In this document: positions 12,440 to 23,832 of the stretch, piece after piece
Layout: every line of letters starts with the position of its first letter
How positions within the stretch are numbered: position 1 is the first letter of the stretch
Assembly (NCBI RefSeq): GCF_000003815.2
Contig: NC_049984.1
Coordinates: 3,099,241 to 3,163,240 of the forward strand
DNA: 64,000 nucleotides
Direction of reading: 5' to 3'
Origin: Branchiostoma floridae
Taxonomy: Eukaryota; Chordata; Leptocardii; Amphioxiformes; Branchiostomatidae
Made by a program: the position numbers and the translations under genes
The notes under the pieces: model-generated
Told to the model about the DNA's origin: nothing
Seen by the model: the letters and a program-made list of their open reading frames with translations, nothing else
Databases searched by the model: none

Positions 12440-12886
12440 CTGGGTGGATAGTTAGGCACCCTCCCTGCTAAATATTTGATAAGGGGAGGACAATTAACAA
12501 TGATTTTGGAGTCTTAAACGCTTTACCGTAATTATGAAGCGCGATCCACCGGGGAATACCTGTCATTTTGCTAAAATTTCGCCGAGCAGTAAAACGCAAG
12601 TAGAGTAGTTAGGGTTGCGTCCCCTGAATCTTTAATGGCAATTAATGGTGGGATTTGGCCCTGAATGTTTCGAGCTGTCTAATTACGAGTGATGACCCCC
12701 AGGGAAAGGGGAGACAATGTGCATCGAGGGAGGGGATCGCTCCCCTGGGTGTGGTGGTGACCTTACAATGCAACCTGTTAGTAACCATGGTGATGAGATC
12801 CGTCGTCAAACATGACGTTTTCCTGCACAACGTGTGACGGCGACGAGTTTCCTGCTCCGGCAAGTTCTCAAACCAACTTACTGACT
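12440..12886. promoter_or_regulatory. Noncoding block rich in TAATTA-type words, possible regulatory DNA
   Basis: Within 250 bp there are GGACAATTAACAATG (homeodomain plus Sox-like word), GTAATTATGAAG, GGCAATTAATGG and CTAATTACGAG. No frame with protein character is present; open frames recorded here run into the following gap. The regulatory reading is inference only. Confidence 0.27.
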
Positions 12887-13554
12887 NNNNNNNNNNNNNN
12901 NNNNNNNNNNNNNNNNNNNNNNNNNNNNNNNNNNNNNNNNNNNNNNNNNNNNNNNNNNNNNNNNNNNNNNNNNNNNNNNNNNNNNNNNNNNNNNNNNNNN
13001 NNNNNNNNNNNNNNNNNNNNNNNNNNNNNNNNNNNNNNNNNNNNNNNNNNNNNNNNNNNNNNNNNNNNNNNNNNNNNNNNNNNNNNNNNNNNNNNNNNNN
13101 NNNNNNNNNNNNNNNNNNNNNNNNNNNNNNNNNNNNNNNNNNNNNNNNNNNNNNNNNNNNNNNNNNNNNNNNNNNNNNNNNNNNNNNNNNNNNNNNNNNN
13201 NNNNNNNNNNNNNNNNNNNNNNNNNNNNNNNNNNNNNNNNNNNNNNNNNNNNNNNNNNNNNNNNNNNNNNNNNNNNNNNNNNNNNNNNNNNNNNNNNNNN
13301 NNNNNNNNNNNNNNNNNNNNNNNNNNNNNNNNNNNNNNNNNNNNNNNNNNNNNNNNNNNNNNNNNNNNNNNNNNNNNNNNNNNNNNNNNNNNNNNNNNNN
13401 NNNNNNNNNNNNNNNNNNNNNNNNNNNNNNNNNNNNNNNNNNNNNNNNNNNNNNNNNNNNNNNNNNNNNNNNNNNNNNNNNNNNNNNNNNNNNNNNNNNN
13501 NNNNNNNNNNNNNNNNNNNNNNNNNNNNNNNNNNNNNNNNNNNNNNNNNNNNNN
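12887..13554. other. Assembly gap (668 N)
   Basis: A run of 668 N. Confidence 0.98.
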
Positions 13555-16500
13555 TTATCTGCAGCCCCAACCTGTCCCACAGACCGGCCCTTAACTACCG
13601 TTTGGGGACGGTTTTTCGGGAAGGGCTTACGGAAAAATCCTTCCTGGGCTGTCATTTCTGAGGCGAAATTTCCGAGTCTCCCTTATCGCGGCCTCCGCAG
13701 ACTTGAGTCGGAGTTAGTCCGAGTGCCGCAATTACGGCAAGACTTTGATATTCGGGGATATTTTCGGAGGCGGACGCAATCGTATGACTGCAGAAGTGAT
13801 TAAGCCATAATAAATGGCAAGACGAATGCAGCCAAATGTGATGTCCACTGAGAGATGAGACGGTGCATTTACCGGCGATTTGAAAAATGTTAACGTCAAG
13901 GAGAGCCCCAGGCAGGCCCTGGTCGGGGAGATAGCTCTCTGGTGACCGTTCAGGACGTTGCATCACCATATCTAGACCTCAGGCCCTCTCCGCGCATCTC
14001 TACCTCGTTAGCACACCGTCCCGACGTGTTCTGACGGCTGTGTGGGTCCTAACAGGCGGCGGGCTTGTCGTATTAACATAATTCTGCTGCAGTCTAACCA
14101 CCAGGGAAGGAGGAGGCCCCTGGATGTGACACTTATCATTCCACTCAACATTGTCCCCATGACAGCTCCATGTCGAAACAGCCTCTCGTTTCTGCACACA
14201 TCCAACCAATAGCAGGCTCTGTCTGCAACCTTGCAGTTGTCAATCAAATCCCTCAACACCCTTTTCTGACAGGAGAAGGAATGTCAAATTTAAGACAATC
14301 TGAAAGCGACATCTGGGACGTGTAAAGAGTTGCTGGCTGCCTGAAAAACACATCATGGGGCAGATTAAGGGAAGAAACACATCAAACTGAAGAGAAATAA
14401 AATCTATCAACCTGAGGAAAGGAACATTTATATCATTTGTGAGAAATGTACATCAAATGAACAACAAATAAAGCCCAAAGTGACAATAGAATAAATACTT
14501 CAAACTAATCAAGGCCAGTTAAAAAAATTTTCAAGGACAAGTCAGATCTGTGATGAAATTCCTTGAAGACTAGTGATGTGGCAATAGAGGATACATATTA
14601 AATATAGGACAAATAAAACACAACATTGTAACAATAGACAATACACCAAAAAGTTAGGACAAGCTATTTCTGTCAGCATCCATGTACAGGGACAAGAGAC
14701 ATAAGACAAGCAAAATCCCTCTAAGATTGGTGTGGCAATGGGGGGAACGTGTCAAATTTAAGACCAAGTAAAACTGACGTTTAGCTGACACTTAGCCAAG
14801 CCCAGTGCGGGCTGCCTGGATAAAGTCCATCACGATACAAATCACAAGAGTGACGCACAACTTCTCTCGCCACAGATTACACCAGATTTACTCCGCACTT
14901 TTGACCAATTATATCCCCGGCTCGGACGTTTCCCAGGATCACAGCTCCGTCATACGTGCCGTTTATTTCCGCTAAACACGAGCTCGAAGAGCCCCGCGAC
15001 AATATTGCGAGCTGTAAAGCCCTGACAGCACCCATTTCCCACGTACAAGGGCCGCCGACCTCCCTGAACTTGGTGACATTCGCAGTTTGTGGAAGAGGAA
15101 AGTGGAAAATTATGGGTCATCCGGATGTCAAGGGCGGGGACCGGGGCCACTAAATATGTAGTTTACTATAGAGTGGACTATCTCTTCATACAACTGCAGC
15201 CTTCCCACTTCTTGTCATTTCTGTATCTCTTAAGTACTAACCTTCATGTGTGCATGAAATATAGTCAGTAGCTATCATGTGGGTACTTCACCATTTATCT
15301 AGATTGATGCTACTCTTGGTCAGTACAAAGATAGCCACTGCGGGTTGCATAGCTTTGTTACATCACTTGAGTGAGGTGGAGTGTGGTTTATTTGGATTAC
15401 AGAAGAAGTTCTGGTCCTTCGTCACACAAGTTTTGTCAGTTTTATGGCCCTGATTGATCGCGCCAAGTCCGGGCAGACTCATCAGAGGGAGTCAGGCGGT
15501 GTACGATCGTCATAATGGGCCGCCCAAACAAGACGTTTCACTACAATTACTGCTGCTTTCCCTGTAAGTGGTAGGTGCACCGAGAGGTAAGATTGTGTCC
15601 GCCATTACGGCGTGCACACACACACACGACAGCAGTGACATCATCGGGTAAGGACCCAAACACGACGGAAGCCTCCTTCGAAGGCGACCGAAAGTAAAAA
15701 ATCCCCCGACAGCCCCACCTGGCCCTAAGGAAACACTCCTTGGCATGCTTGGCTTCATCTTGTGACAACAGCGGGCGCCTTGATGCTCGACAATCCCTCT
15801 GAAGCTGTGCACGTGTTAGGATAAAAAGGGCTGCCGACCCGACGGATGCTGTTTCGGGCCACAAGGTCCGCTACTTAGGGATGACCTGCTTACGGGTTCC
15901 CGCTTCCCCTCGCTCCCCTCCTTAATTCTACCGCCCCGCGCTAAGCCTGCGCCTACCACAGGTGAACATGAACAGAAACGCTCGCTCCATCTCAAGCCAG
16001 GTGGAATCTTCGGGAGGCCCAGCCTGGCTTGATGAAAGACAGGCGACTGGGATTTAAACATCTACACATAAACGTTTGTGGCAAAAGCCTGTCAGAAACT
16101 CTTAGCCAACCCTGACTGCTTCCCCCGTCCCCACTCCCTTGTCTGATCGAGTCTACCCCGTGATCAAACACGACTTGAGTACGGAAATATGGCTGAGGAC
16201 ACTAACAGTACAGAGTAGGTAGCAAATGCAGCCGGCCTGGCTTCTTCGACAAAAACTCGGGGGTGATCTAAGAAGCCACTTAGACCCTAATCCCCGGGGA
16301 TTGGCGACGTCTTACGTGAAGTAGATCTTCAGTGGTGTGCGGTCCCCGAAGACGGAGTGTGATATGTTTGTGCCTGGAGGAAGGGAGTGCATTGGGAGAT
16401 GGAATCAAGGCCGGTGCTGGGGAGCTATCTGCAGCGTCCATCGCGGCCGGGCTGATTGATAGGGTACTTAGGACATCTTCTGCAAATAGCATCTGGTGAG

Positions 16501-17037
16501 ATGGGAGTTCCACCGGTGTCGTCCTGCGGATTTACCGGCTAATGTCGTTACACATGCACGCCGCATTCGCGCCGGGGCAGCGGCGCGGGGGCTTTGGGGG
16601 GAAGCAGTGATAAAGTGGTAATAATGGGCCGATGATGACCACATTATGCACAGCTGCGCTGGCGGGCCGGGGGTTGGGACGGTCGTGTCGCGGAGCTTCC
16701 ACCCTGGTAAATAGGACAGTGTAAATCAGGGCACAGTGTTGCCGGTGCCACGACTCACAGGCAAGGGTGGGCACGGAATAATCAATACATATGCAGCAAA
16801 GGCGGAGGTTATTAAAAAATATTGGAAAAGTAGGAGACCTCTCATGAGTCCGTCACCTCTGGGGGCTGTGCAGTGTGGCAGAAGTGCCCTCTGGCAGGTT
16901 ACATGCAAACTGCAGCCTGTTCCTGCCAATGTTAGTGTAAACACAAACTTCACTATAACAAAAACACAACACAGTGCAATATTCTGTCACTCCTACATAT
17001 CCCCTTTCTTAGGGTGTCACTACTAAATAACTACTCC
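13555..17037. other. Long noncoding stretch with alternating GC-rich and AT-rich blocks; no gene seen
   Basis: 13560-14250, 14850-15150, 15430-16060 and 16130-16800 are GC-richer and look single-copy. 14330-14770 is AT-rich with loosely repeated 'acaaataaa' phrases. Open frames reach about 100 codons but have no recognisable domain, no convincing splice-bounded exon and no shared strand. The pattern would fit a regulatory desert beside a developmental gene outside the window, which cannot be proved here. Confidence 0.3.
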
Positions 17038-17550
17038 AAATGACAATGACGTGGGACCGCGTGGTGCAGTGGTAGCATGTGCGGATCTGCACCGAGAGGT
17101 GGCGGTTTCGAATCCGCCTGCCGTGCCACCGATCTTGTGCCCTTGGGAAAGGCACTTTACACGACTTTCCCCACTTTACTCAGGTGAGAGTGAGTACCTG
17201 GCTTCGGCTGGGGCCGTCCCTCGGATAGGACGTTAAATGGAGGTCCCGTGTATGGGGAGAGCCACACCCCATGCACGTTAAAGAACCCCCACACGTGCGA
17301 TGGTGCGGTGTGGATGGAACAAACCATTCTGTCTGGAGTTGGTGATTCACTACAAATCACCCGGACGGAGGCCTGGCGAACCTTCGTGTCGTATCAGCCA
17401 CACAGTGATCACATCATTCACCATGCCCCGGAGAGGAGATAGGCGCCACCAGGGGACTAAAATGCCTATTGATACAGCACAACATGTTATGCTGCCCCTA
17501 CGGCTGATTAAAAGGCTATGGGACGAATGAATGAAAAAAAAATGACAATG
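17038..17550 (+). mobile_element. Complete tRNA-derived SINE with 11-bp target-site duplication
   Basis: The element body is 17049-17539. Its head carries a pol III A box (GTGGTGCAGTGGTAGC, 17061-17076) and a B box (GGTTTCGAATCC, 17104-17115). The central part has 'cctcggataggacgtta' and 'gcacgttaaagaaccc', which resemble the deeply shared central domain of invertebrate SINEs. The 3' end is 'gattaaaaggctatggga' followed by GAATGAATG and an A-run. The word AAATGACAATG stands on both sides (17038-17048 and 17540-17550), a clean target-site duplication. Fragments of the same or a related family occur at 52935-52975, 53540-53600 and, inverted, at 60763-60905. Confidence 0.85.
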
Positions 17551-18440
17551 GGTAATACAGTGCATATCACGTAGACAGAGGTTAAAACAATACAGATCAA
17601 TCACATTTATTTTGACTCTTATACATGTATTTAAGAAACATATGTAACAAGTGGCCTTTATAACAATTACATGTCCATGTACAACAAATGTACATTTTGT
17701 ATTTACAAATTTTTTTGGTTCATTCAAACATAAAACGTTTGCTACAAAACTATAGTACAAATGTAATTCTATTTCAAAGTTTAAACAGTAAAAGTATTCA
17801 GAATTCTCATTCCAAAGTTATCTGCCAAACATGTTGGCAAATGTTGCAAAGCAGCATAACACCACAAGGGGTGTTGGGGCAAGAGGTATAAAATTACAAT
17901 TTAGATATGTACAGACATGTATAATTCAATTTGGAAAATCATACAACTTTGTCATGGAACGTAATCTCATTTCTCCCTTCTCAAAATCAGAGAAGACATG
18001 TTATACATATATAACACTATAAAAGTTTGCAGTGGTCAATACATGTACTTACTGCTGCATTTTCTTCAAATACTGCTAGGTGGCACTGCTATATGGTCAA
18101 TAGATTTGCATGCTTACCTCATCTTCCTTCAGCAAAGCTCAACAGATGAACTTCTGGCCTTGTGCTTCCTAACTTTTCGTCCCAATTTCTTTACTTACTG
18201 CTGCAATGTTCTTCACTTACTGCTGCAATGTTCTTTACTTACTGCTGCAGTGTTCTTCTGTTGGGTGAAACTGCTAAACAGTCTACAGGCTTTGCATAGT
18301 GTACTTGAGTTTCTGTGACCCCCTGACTCATGACTCTTGAAAGTTGAATTCTCTACGCATTTCTAAGTTCATGACACTCCTGTAGTTTTCTCAACTACTG
18401 CTAGGTGGCACAACTTGACAGTCTAGAGACTATGCAAACC
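17551..18440. other. Spacer, probably partly 3' UTR of the minus-strand coiled-coil gene
   Basis: The stretch lies directly downstream of the minus-strand stop at 18441. A minus-strand AATAAA is present near 17605, which would make a long 3' UTR; this is inferred. It contains three close copies of a 'ttactgctgcaatgttc' unit at about 18195-18255. Confidence 0.35.
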
Positions 18441-18465
18441 TCATCTTTGTCCTCCCTCCGTGAAA
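18071..18465. repeat. Direct duplication reaching into the 3' end of the coiled-coil exon
   Basis: The phrase 'tactgctaggtggcac' occurs at about 18071 and again at about 18397. In both places it is followed by a match to 'atgcaaacctcatctt'. The second copy overlaps the stop codon of the minus-strand gene at 18441, so the present C-terminus may lie in duplicated DNA. Confidence 0.5.
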
Positions 18466-18915
18466 CTTGAAAGATGTGTCAAAGCCTTATGTTTCTTATG
18501 TCTCTTCCCCGTGTCTATTTTTACGAGGGCTGGTTCGGACTGTGCAGACTTTGCCGTCAGCGCCCTCAACTTTGACGAAGGCTCCTTCAGACTGGGCAGG
18601 GACACTTGTCTCATCTTCTCCCTCATCGCCAGCACTTCATACTCCTGCTTCAGGGTGTTAAACTCTCGCTTCAGCGCCACAAACTCCTTAAACCCGGCCT
18701 GCTGCGCGCTGGACTGCTGCTCCAGCTTCCGTAGCTGGTCTCGCAGCTGCGCTATCGTGTTTGCCATCTCCTCTTTCTCCTGGGCCAGGGCATCGAAGAG
18801 AGCTCTGTTTTTGTCGTACTGTTCGCTGAGATCGGAAAGGGTTCTCTCCTGTTCATCCTGATGCTCCTTTCTCAGCATCACTTCTTCCTCCAGCGACTGG
18901 ACTCTTTTCTGTAAC
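18441..18915 (-). CDS. Coiled-coil protein, last exon (partial gene)
   Basis: On the minus strand a good 3' splice site (ccacag) ends at 18916. The exon then reads, from its second codon, LQKRVQSLEEEVMLRKEHQ and continues for about 158 residues to a TGA at 18441-18443. Residues 1-100 are almost purely heptad-like and rich in E, Q, K and L, so a long parallel coiled coil is predicted, with runs such as AQLRDQLRKLEQQ and FVALKREFNTLKQEYEVL. The last 55 residues are basic, Ser/Pro-rich and probably unstructured. The exon starts with one base of a split codon, so upstream exons must exist at higher coordinates; I could not find them. The family is not recognised; centrosomal or cytoskeletal coiled-coil proteins are possible. 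Confidence 0.72.
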
Positions 18916-18920
18916 CTGTG

Positions 18921-19050
18921 GATCAATCAATCAATCAACCAACGAATCAATCAATGAAACAATCAATCAATAAATCAATCAACAAAACAATTAATCACCA
19001 ACTTATCAACCAATCAAAGAGGCAATTAATCAACAAATCAATCAACCAAT
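18921..19050. repeat. AATC-type microsatellite
   Basis: A degenerate (AATC)n tract lying directly upstream (minus strand) of the splice acceptor of the coiled-coil exon. Confidence 0.85.
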
Positions 19051-19636
19051 GAAATGGCTTACTAATCCACAAACTTTGCAGCCAAGCTTGCTAAGTTTTA
19101 CCCATTGCTACATAGCACCACTGGTTGAAACAAACAGTACTAGTATTACCATGGTAAAGATATTCACTAGAATCGCAGATGTGAAGGGAATCCAGTCCTT
19201 GATGAAAGATAGGGTGGAGTGGAGGCAACTTTCAAGCTTGGCTCAAGCAGGAGCTTGACCAAAGTAAAGTAAGTATTTTTCTCAGCGTACAGAAAACAGA
19301 AAAAAATTGAAAAAATAGTAAAACTAGAGTTCCACGAACACATACCTTTGCCAAATAAACCAGGTTTGTTATGTAGAATGATGTCTGTAGACAAATGCGT
19401 TACTCATTTCATTTTCTTTATAATTAAATGCTTGGAGTTGGTTTATAAAATTTCGGCATTTATTATGCAAATTAGATCCCAATTTACAATTAATTGATAT
19501 CAAATTGTATCAAGCATTACTTAAGCTATCAGCATACCAAAAATCATGATGATCCTTTGATCCATTCTTGACTTATTCTCTTTCAAAGTCTTTAAATACA
19601 CCTCTTACTCTCTTCCCTCTTTCTCAGTTACATATG

Positions 19637-19736
19637 NNNNNNNNNNNNNNNNNNNNNNNNNNNNNNNNNNNNNNNNNNNNNNNNNNNNNNNNNNNNNNNN
19701 NNNNNNNNNNNNNNNNNNNNNNNNNNNNNNNNNNNN
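19637..19736. other. Assembly gap (100 N)
   Basis: A placeholder gap lying exactly where the left end of the fold-back element at 19737-19978 should be. Confidence 0.98.
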
Positions 19737-19978
19737 GATACACTTTATAGTATGAAGCCTTTTATCAATATCCTCCAATTACAATCATTGGAGTCATTAC
19801 TTTCCAGGCATTCGTTTTATGCAACTTAGAAGGTAAGTGGCGAGAAAGTAATGACTCCAATGATTTGTAATTTGGAGGATATTGATAAAAGGCTTCATAC
19901 TATAAAGTTGTGCCTCAAAATTTGAGTTGTGCTTATTATTTCTGGGTTAGGCCGAGAACATATTGATCACCCCTCGTA
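19737..19978 (-). mobile_element. Fold-back, mariner-type inverted-repeat element (left end in gap)
   Basis: The arm starting ACTTTATAGTATGAAGCC at about 19742 is repeated inverted, with very few changes over about 60 bp, ending at about 19915, around a roughly 40-bp spacer. Outside the right arm the sequence runs to GCCGAGAACATATTG...CCCCTCGTA (19951-19978). The inverse of those last 28 bases is found without mismatch at 23833-23860. A TA at the outer edge and the CGAGGGGTGATCAATA terminus point to a mariner-like family. No transposase frame is present. Confidence 0.7.
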
Positions 19979-21693
19979 AATGCATGCAACATAGAAATGT
20001 CTGTATAAACTTGCTCATAACTGCCTTTTGTATCTGATATGACAAACAGCATAGTGCATTTTATGAACTTGAAACGCCAAGCTTGATCTTTTTTATATTT
20101 CCTTGGATTTTAACGTCCCTTACAAAATGACACAAAAAAGTTTACATGTGTGCACTCTGCGTTGTGTCTATATATCTGATCCAATAAACATCGAAGACAA
20201 CTTTGTAGCATCGACAACATGTCGAAGTTTAAACAATACTGTCGTGCTCGTTAATGAACGACATATTCTTCCCGTCTAACGACGTAATTGTCCAGACAAA
20301 TACTCCCATTACTCCTGGACGTACCGACAGACGTCAGTACTTCCGCTGGTATTGTTAGATGTTTCGTGACATGTATGTAGTGTGTATCGGCTTTGTCTTT
20401 ACTTCGCGACAATACACACTGGGATGTCTGAGAGACACTACACTTTACTTTGCCTTATGATCTATGCATGCATTTTTAGAATGAACCCAAGGCCATTCTT
20501 TTTCTTGCACGTCTATACCATAGGAATGTGTAGGTCACCCATTTTTCCCTAAGAAATACGCTCTTTGTAGTAGAGATACGCCAAATTTACGAAACATTCA
20601 ACACCTTTGCCCAAGTTGCCAGGCATTTTCAAATTGTCATATTCGAATATTTCAACATTTTGATTCAAGTAGCTAAAATACGTTACGCCTTGTGACTGGA
20701 CTATATTGTTTAACTAGAATAAAGGATAGAAATGTCATTCTGTGGTACAATTTGGTTGTTCAGAGCGGTCATGAGAACACTCATATAAAATTTCAAAGCT
20801 CAGAAAATCTGTGTGCTGGTCCTGGGTCCTTGTTGATGACTACACTGTATGTACATAGTATGTGCGTGCTGGCGTTAAGTAAGTGGCCTTAGGTAACAAT
20901 CAATTACCTATTATCGAGACTTCTGTACGTAATCAAATTTTCTCGAAGATTGATTGTATAAAACCAGCAATATTAACATTGCATTGATGTTATCAAGCTT
21001 CAAGAGGTTTAGCTCCAATGACTGACATGCCGTACTATTGAACAATGTCAAACATACATACTCGATTTATTGTTTGACATTGTTAAATTTTACTTTGTTA
21101 ATCTTTATCTCGCAACTGTTTCTATGTTTCGTACTCAGACAAGTTGTCCGTTGAGCCACAGGCCCTTTCTTTGCACCGGACGCAAGAGGATTGGCGCTGT
21201 ACAGGGTTTGTTAAACCTCCTGCTTTAGTTTTAGATTTACTTAAGAATCTATGTATTTCTTTAGTATCTGATAAGGAAATGAGGAAATGAAATTGGCATA
21301 TATGAAAGGTAATGCTAGAAATACATATTCCCAAGGGAAAAAAGCACATACACAAAACTGTTCATGTCAATGGATGAGTTTATTTATTATTTCCCTATCA
21401 TCAGTGATAACGACTAATGTCAGTCCCGACATGTGGGAATATGGAAAGGTCATTGTCAGCTCTACATCACTAACTAATTTTCAAACATACAAGCAAATAA
21501 TGCCTAAAGGTCACAATCTAGAATATAGAATATTTTAGTCTCATTGTATCAAAAATACATTTGTCAATCTAGAACATACTTTAACGTCATACGGTACCTA
21601 TATCACACCTTTTATCCAAGTGTCAGAATGATTGCCAATATCAATGACGCAACAAACACACACACCACAGATTACAATATTTCACGGAAAGTC
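19979..21693. other. Spacer downstream of the B-box-like gene; no other gene seen
   Basis: No protein-like frame. On the minus strand an AATAAATAAA string near 21377-21386 is a plausible polyadenylation signal for the gene ending at 21694, giving a 3' UTR of roughly 310 nt. The rest (19979-21370) has no recognised feature. Confidence 0.35.
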
Positions 21694-22617
21694 CTAGCAG
21701 GAGTTCTCGAAGCGTGGCAAGAGTTCTCTCCGCTCCCTCATGACGGTCACCTGTCGGACGTACCCGGACAGCACCTGACGACACTCCCGCTCGAACCCCG
21801 ACAGCGTACCGCTCCCGTCTGCCCGCCGGATGTAGCTGTCCAGTACGGAGGTGTACAAGTCCGAGTCCACGATTCTCAGCTCGGCGATGACGGCGTAGTT
21901 CCTGAGGGTCAGCTTGCCGAAGGGTTCGTGCCTGCAGCCCTCAGAAACGGACAGCGAGCGGTCCTTCCTCAGTCGGTCCAGGATGCGTCCGTACGAGTCG
22001 TGGATGGGTCTCAGGTCGGCGGCTAGAGAGAAGTGTCCCGACCGGTCGGTGTCGGTTCGGCTGACCTTGCCGGTGGCTTCAGATGTGTCGTCTCCAGACC
22101 GCCGTCTCTTCCTGATGTTCACCGTACTGTCGGGACTGGCCGGGCGGGAGGACACCGGGGAGGAGGACGAAGCTCTGGCGGGGGACGGAGCCGGTCTGGT
22201 CTGGCGGGAGGCTTTCGGTGACTGCGATGAGGTGATTTCACTCTCGTCGGTGGAGACGGGCGTTGAAGGACGGCTGTGGTGCGGAGACCTCGCCATCATG
22301 ACCCCGATGACCTTCTGGTAGCGGTGCAGCATCAGCATGGAGACGTACAGGGCGACTCCCAGACGGCGGTGGCTGTGCATGACGGGGCTGGTGGGTGGGT
22401 GGAAGAGCTTGTCACAGTTGTCGCACAGGCACAAGACTCTCTCGCAGTTGTAGGACACACAGACGGGGTCCAGGCAGACCCAGGCCGCCTGGTGGCCGCA
22501 CCGCCCGCACAGGAACGATCGTGCCTTGGCGTCGAAGTCGTCGGCCCTCTTGGCGATCCACTCGGCTCGGGACCCGGAGTAGGAAGCGCTGCGGGGAAGG
22601 CTGTCTGTTCTCTCCAT
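21694..22617 (-). CDS. Intronless gene for a Cys/His-rich (B-box-like zinc-binding) nuclear-type protein, 307 aa
   Basis: Complete minus-strand frame from ATG (22615-22617) to the stop at 21694. An in-frame stop 20 codons upstream makes this the first possible ATG of the frame. Residues 37-85 hold a dense Cys/His cluster (Cys37, 40, 48, 53, 58, 63, 65, 68, His73, 81, 83) spaced like a B-box or related two-zinc fold: CGRCGHQAAWVC, then CERVLCLCDNC and LFHPPTSPVMHSH. Residues 110-170 are Ser/Pro-rich with a basic NIRKRRRSGDD patch (possible nuclear signal). The C-terminal 110 residues are charged and probably helical. No RING or coiled coil precedes the finger, so it is not a standard TRIM protein. 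Coding DNA is strikingly GC-rich against its flanks. I do not recognise the family and do not assign a function. Confidence 0.82.
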   Translation of the reverse strand: MERTDSLPRSASYSGSRAEWIAKRADDFDAKARSFLCGRCGHQAAWVCLDPVCVSYNCERVLCLCDNCDKLFHPPTSPVMHSHRRLGVALYVSMLMLHRYQKVIGVMMARSPHHSRPSTPVSTDESEITSSQSPKASRQTRPAPSPARASSSSPVSSRPASPDSTVNIRKRRRSGDDTSEATGKVSRTDTDRSGHFSLAADLRPIHDSYGRILDRLRKDRSLSVSEGCRHEPFGKLTLRNYAVIAELRIVDSDLYTSVLDSYIRRADGSGTLSGFERECRQVLSGYVRQVTVMRERRELLPRFENSC

Positions 22618-22711
22618 ATCGTCACGTTCGTGTTGAAGTCTGCGCAAATCAGTCGATGTGCTCTCTGTGAATACCTACAGAGGTATAACTGAAGCGCTTG
22701 TCGGGACAGGA

Positions 22712-22718
22712 TTTTATA
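22712..22718 (-). promoter_or_regulatory. TATA box of the intronless B-box-like gene
   Basis: TATAAAA on the minus strand in the context CTCCTATAAAATCC. With normal spacing transcription would start near 22685, leaving a 5' UTR of about 70 nt before the ATG at 22617. The position fits, but a minus-strand 'ttcacag' at about 22666 could instead be a splice acceptor for an unseen 5' exon. Confidence 0.5.
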
Positions 22719-22719
22719 G

Positions 22720-23832
22720 GAGATTTTTCCGCCAAAGGTAATCGGAAGACAAAAGGCGGCGGGTTCGGACACGACAGGTGTCAGACGTTCCTGGGACATG
22801 TGTACTGAGATGCCGACCGTCCGACCGGTTGTACCGTCCAGCTTCTGCAGGCGGCGCAACTTTGAAGAGTTCAAGGTGGATTACAGAAATGGAAAGGCCT
22901 TTGATGCCTTTGTCTTTATATTTACCTTTGATGTGTATTGTAGACAACATTCATCTAAAAGATGTGTACTTTTACGATACACAGAAGTTCTGTAGAGTCT
23001 AAGAATGAACAGACACCACCAATGTGTAAGTTGTATAGATCACAGCAAATATACATGGGAAATAGGAAATGTATACTCTATTGGTTTCAACAGTTGGTCA
23101 TAAAGTTGTCTACCCGAACTTAAGTGAATGAGCCATTAATGTCGTCCGCAGTCTTCAATAAAATGCGTTTTTCTAATTATTTTATCCCTCTTCATGAAAA
23201 CCAAGCTACCATCTCGTTATCTTACTTCAGTTATTAGTTTTCCTTTTTCGCCACACCGTGATAAACACATTTTGATGATCAACCAAAGCAAACGCCACCC
23301 ATTTGCACCCAGTTGCCCATGCTCTCGTGCTAATAAATTCGTATGGTTATTTGCAATTTGATTTATCAGAAATCGGTCATACTGTAGACAATGTATAGCA
23401 TAGACAAATCTTGGCGGATATCTTCTTCGACTTTTCAGTCCCGACATTTGATGAACCGGATTAAAACACAAAGGGACATTTTCTATAGGTACCAGACATA
23501 CGTACAGGTGTTTGTCGGATGCATCCTTTCTAATGCCGTAGTGAGTATGTGTATTCCAGACTACGAGTTTAACTGGCTGCAGATAAACAGTATCCTACAA
23601 AACAGACATTTCTCCTCAGTACCGCAGGGCGCCTCTCCCCAACGGCAACACACAAACATGTGTAAAGATTGAAATACTTTATCTCATGTGCGGGCTGCAA
23701 TTAACCTGCTGTCATCTGTTGGCATATTGATTAAAAATCTATACTCTAATTCATTAAAGCAGATTGGTATATGTTACCTACAACATATGTGCGTGTTGTG
23801 AAAACAGAATACTATTTACCAACTTACATGTA
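22720..23832. other. Spacer upstream of the B-box-like gene
   Basis: 22740-22860 is GC-rich and could hold promoter-proximal sites. 22900-23832 is AT-rich with no gene seen. Confidence 0.3.

Noticed and set aside
12642-13655. Open frames of 230-337 codons on both strands
   Set aside because: Artefacts of the 668-N gap.
21544-22692. Plus-strand frames of 135-160 codons opposite the B-box-like gene
   Set aside because: Shadow frames of a GC-rich gene; they lack any domain, while the minus frame has an ordered Cys/His cluster.
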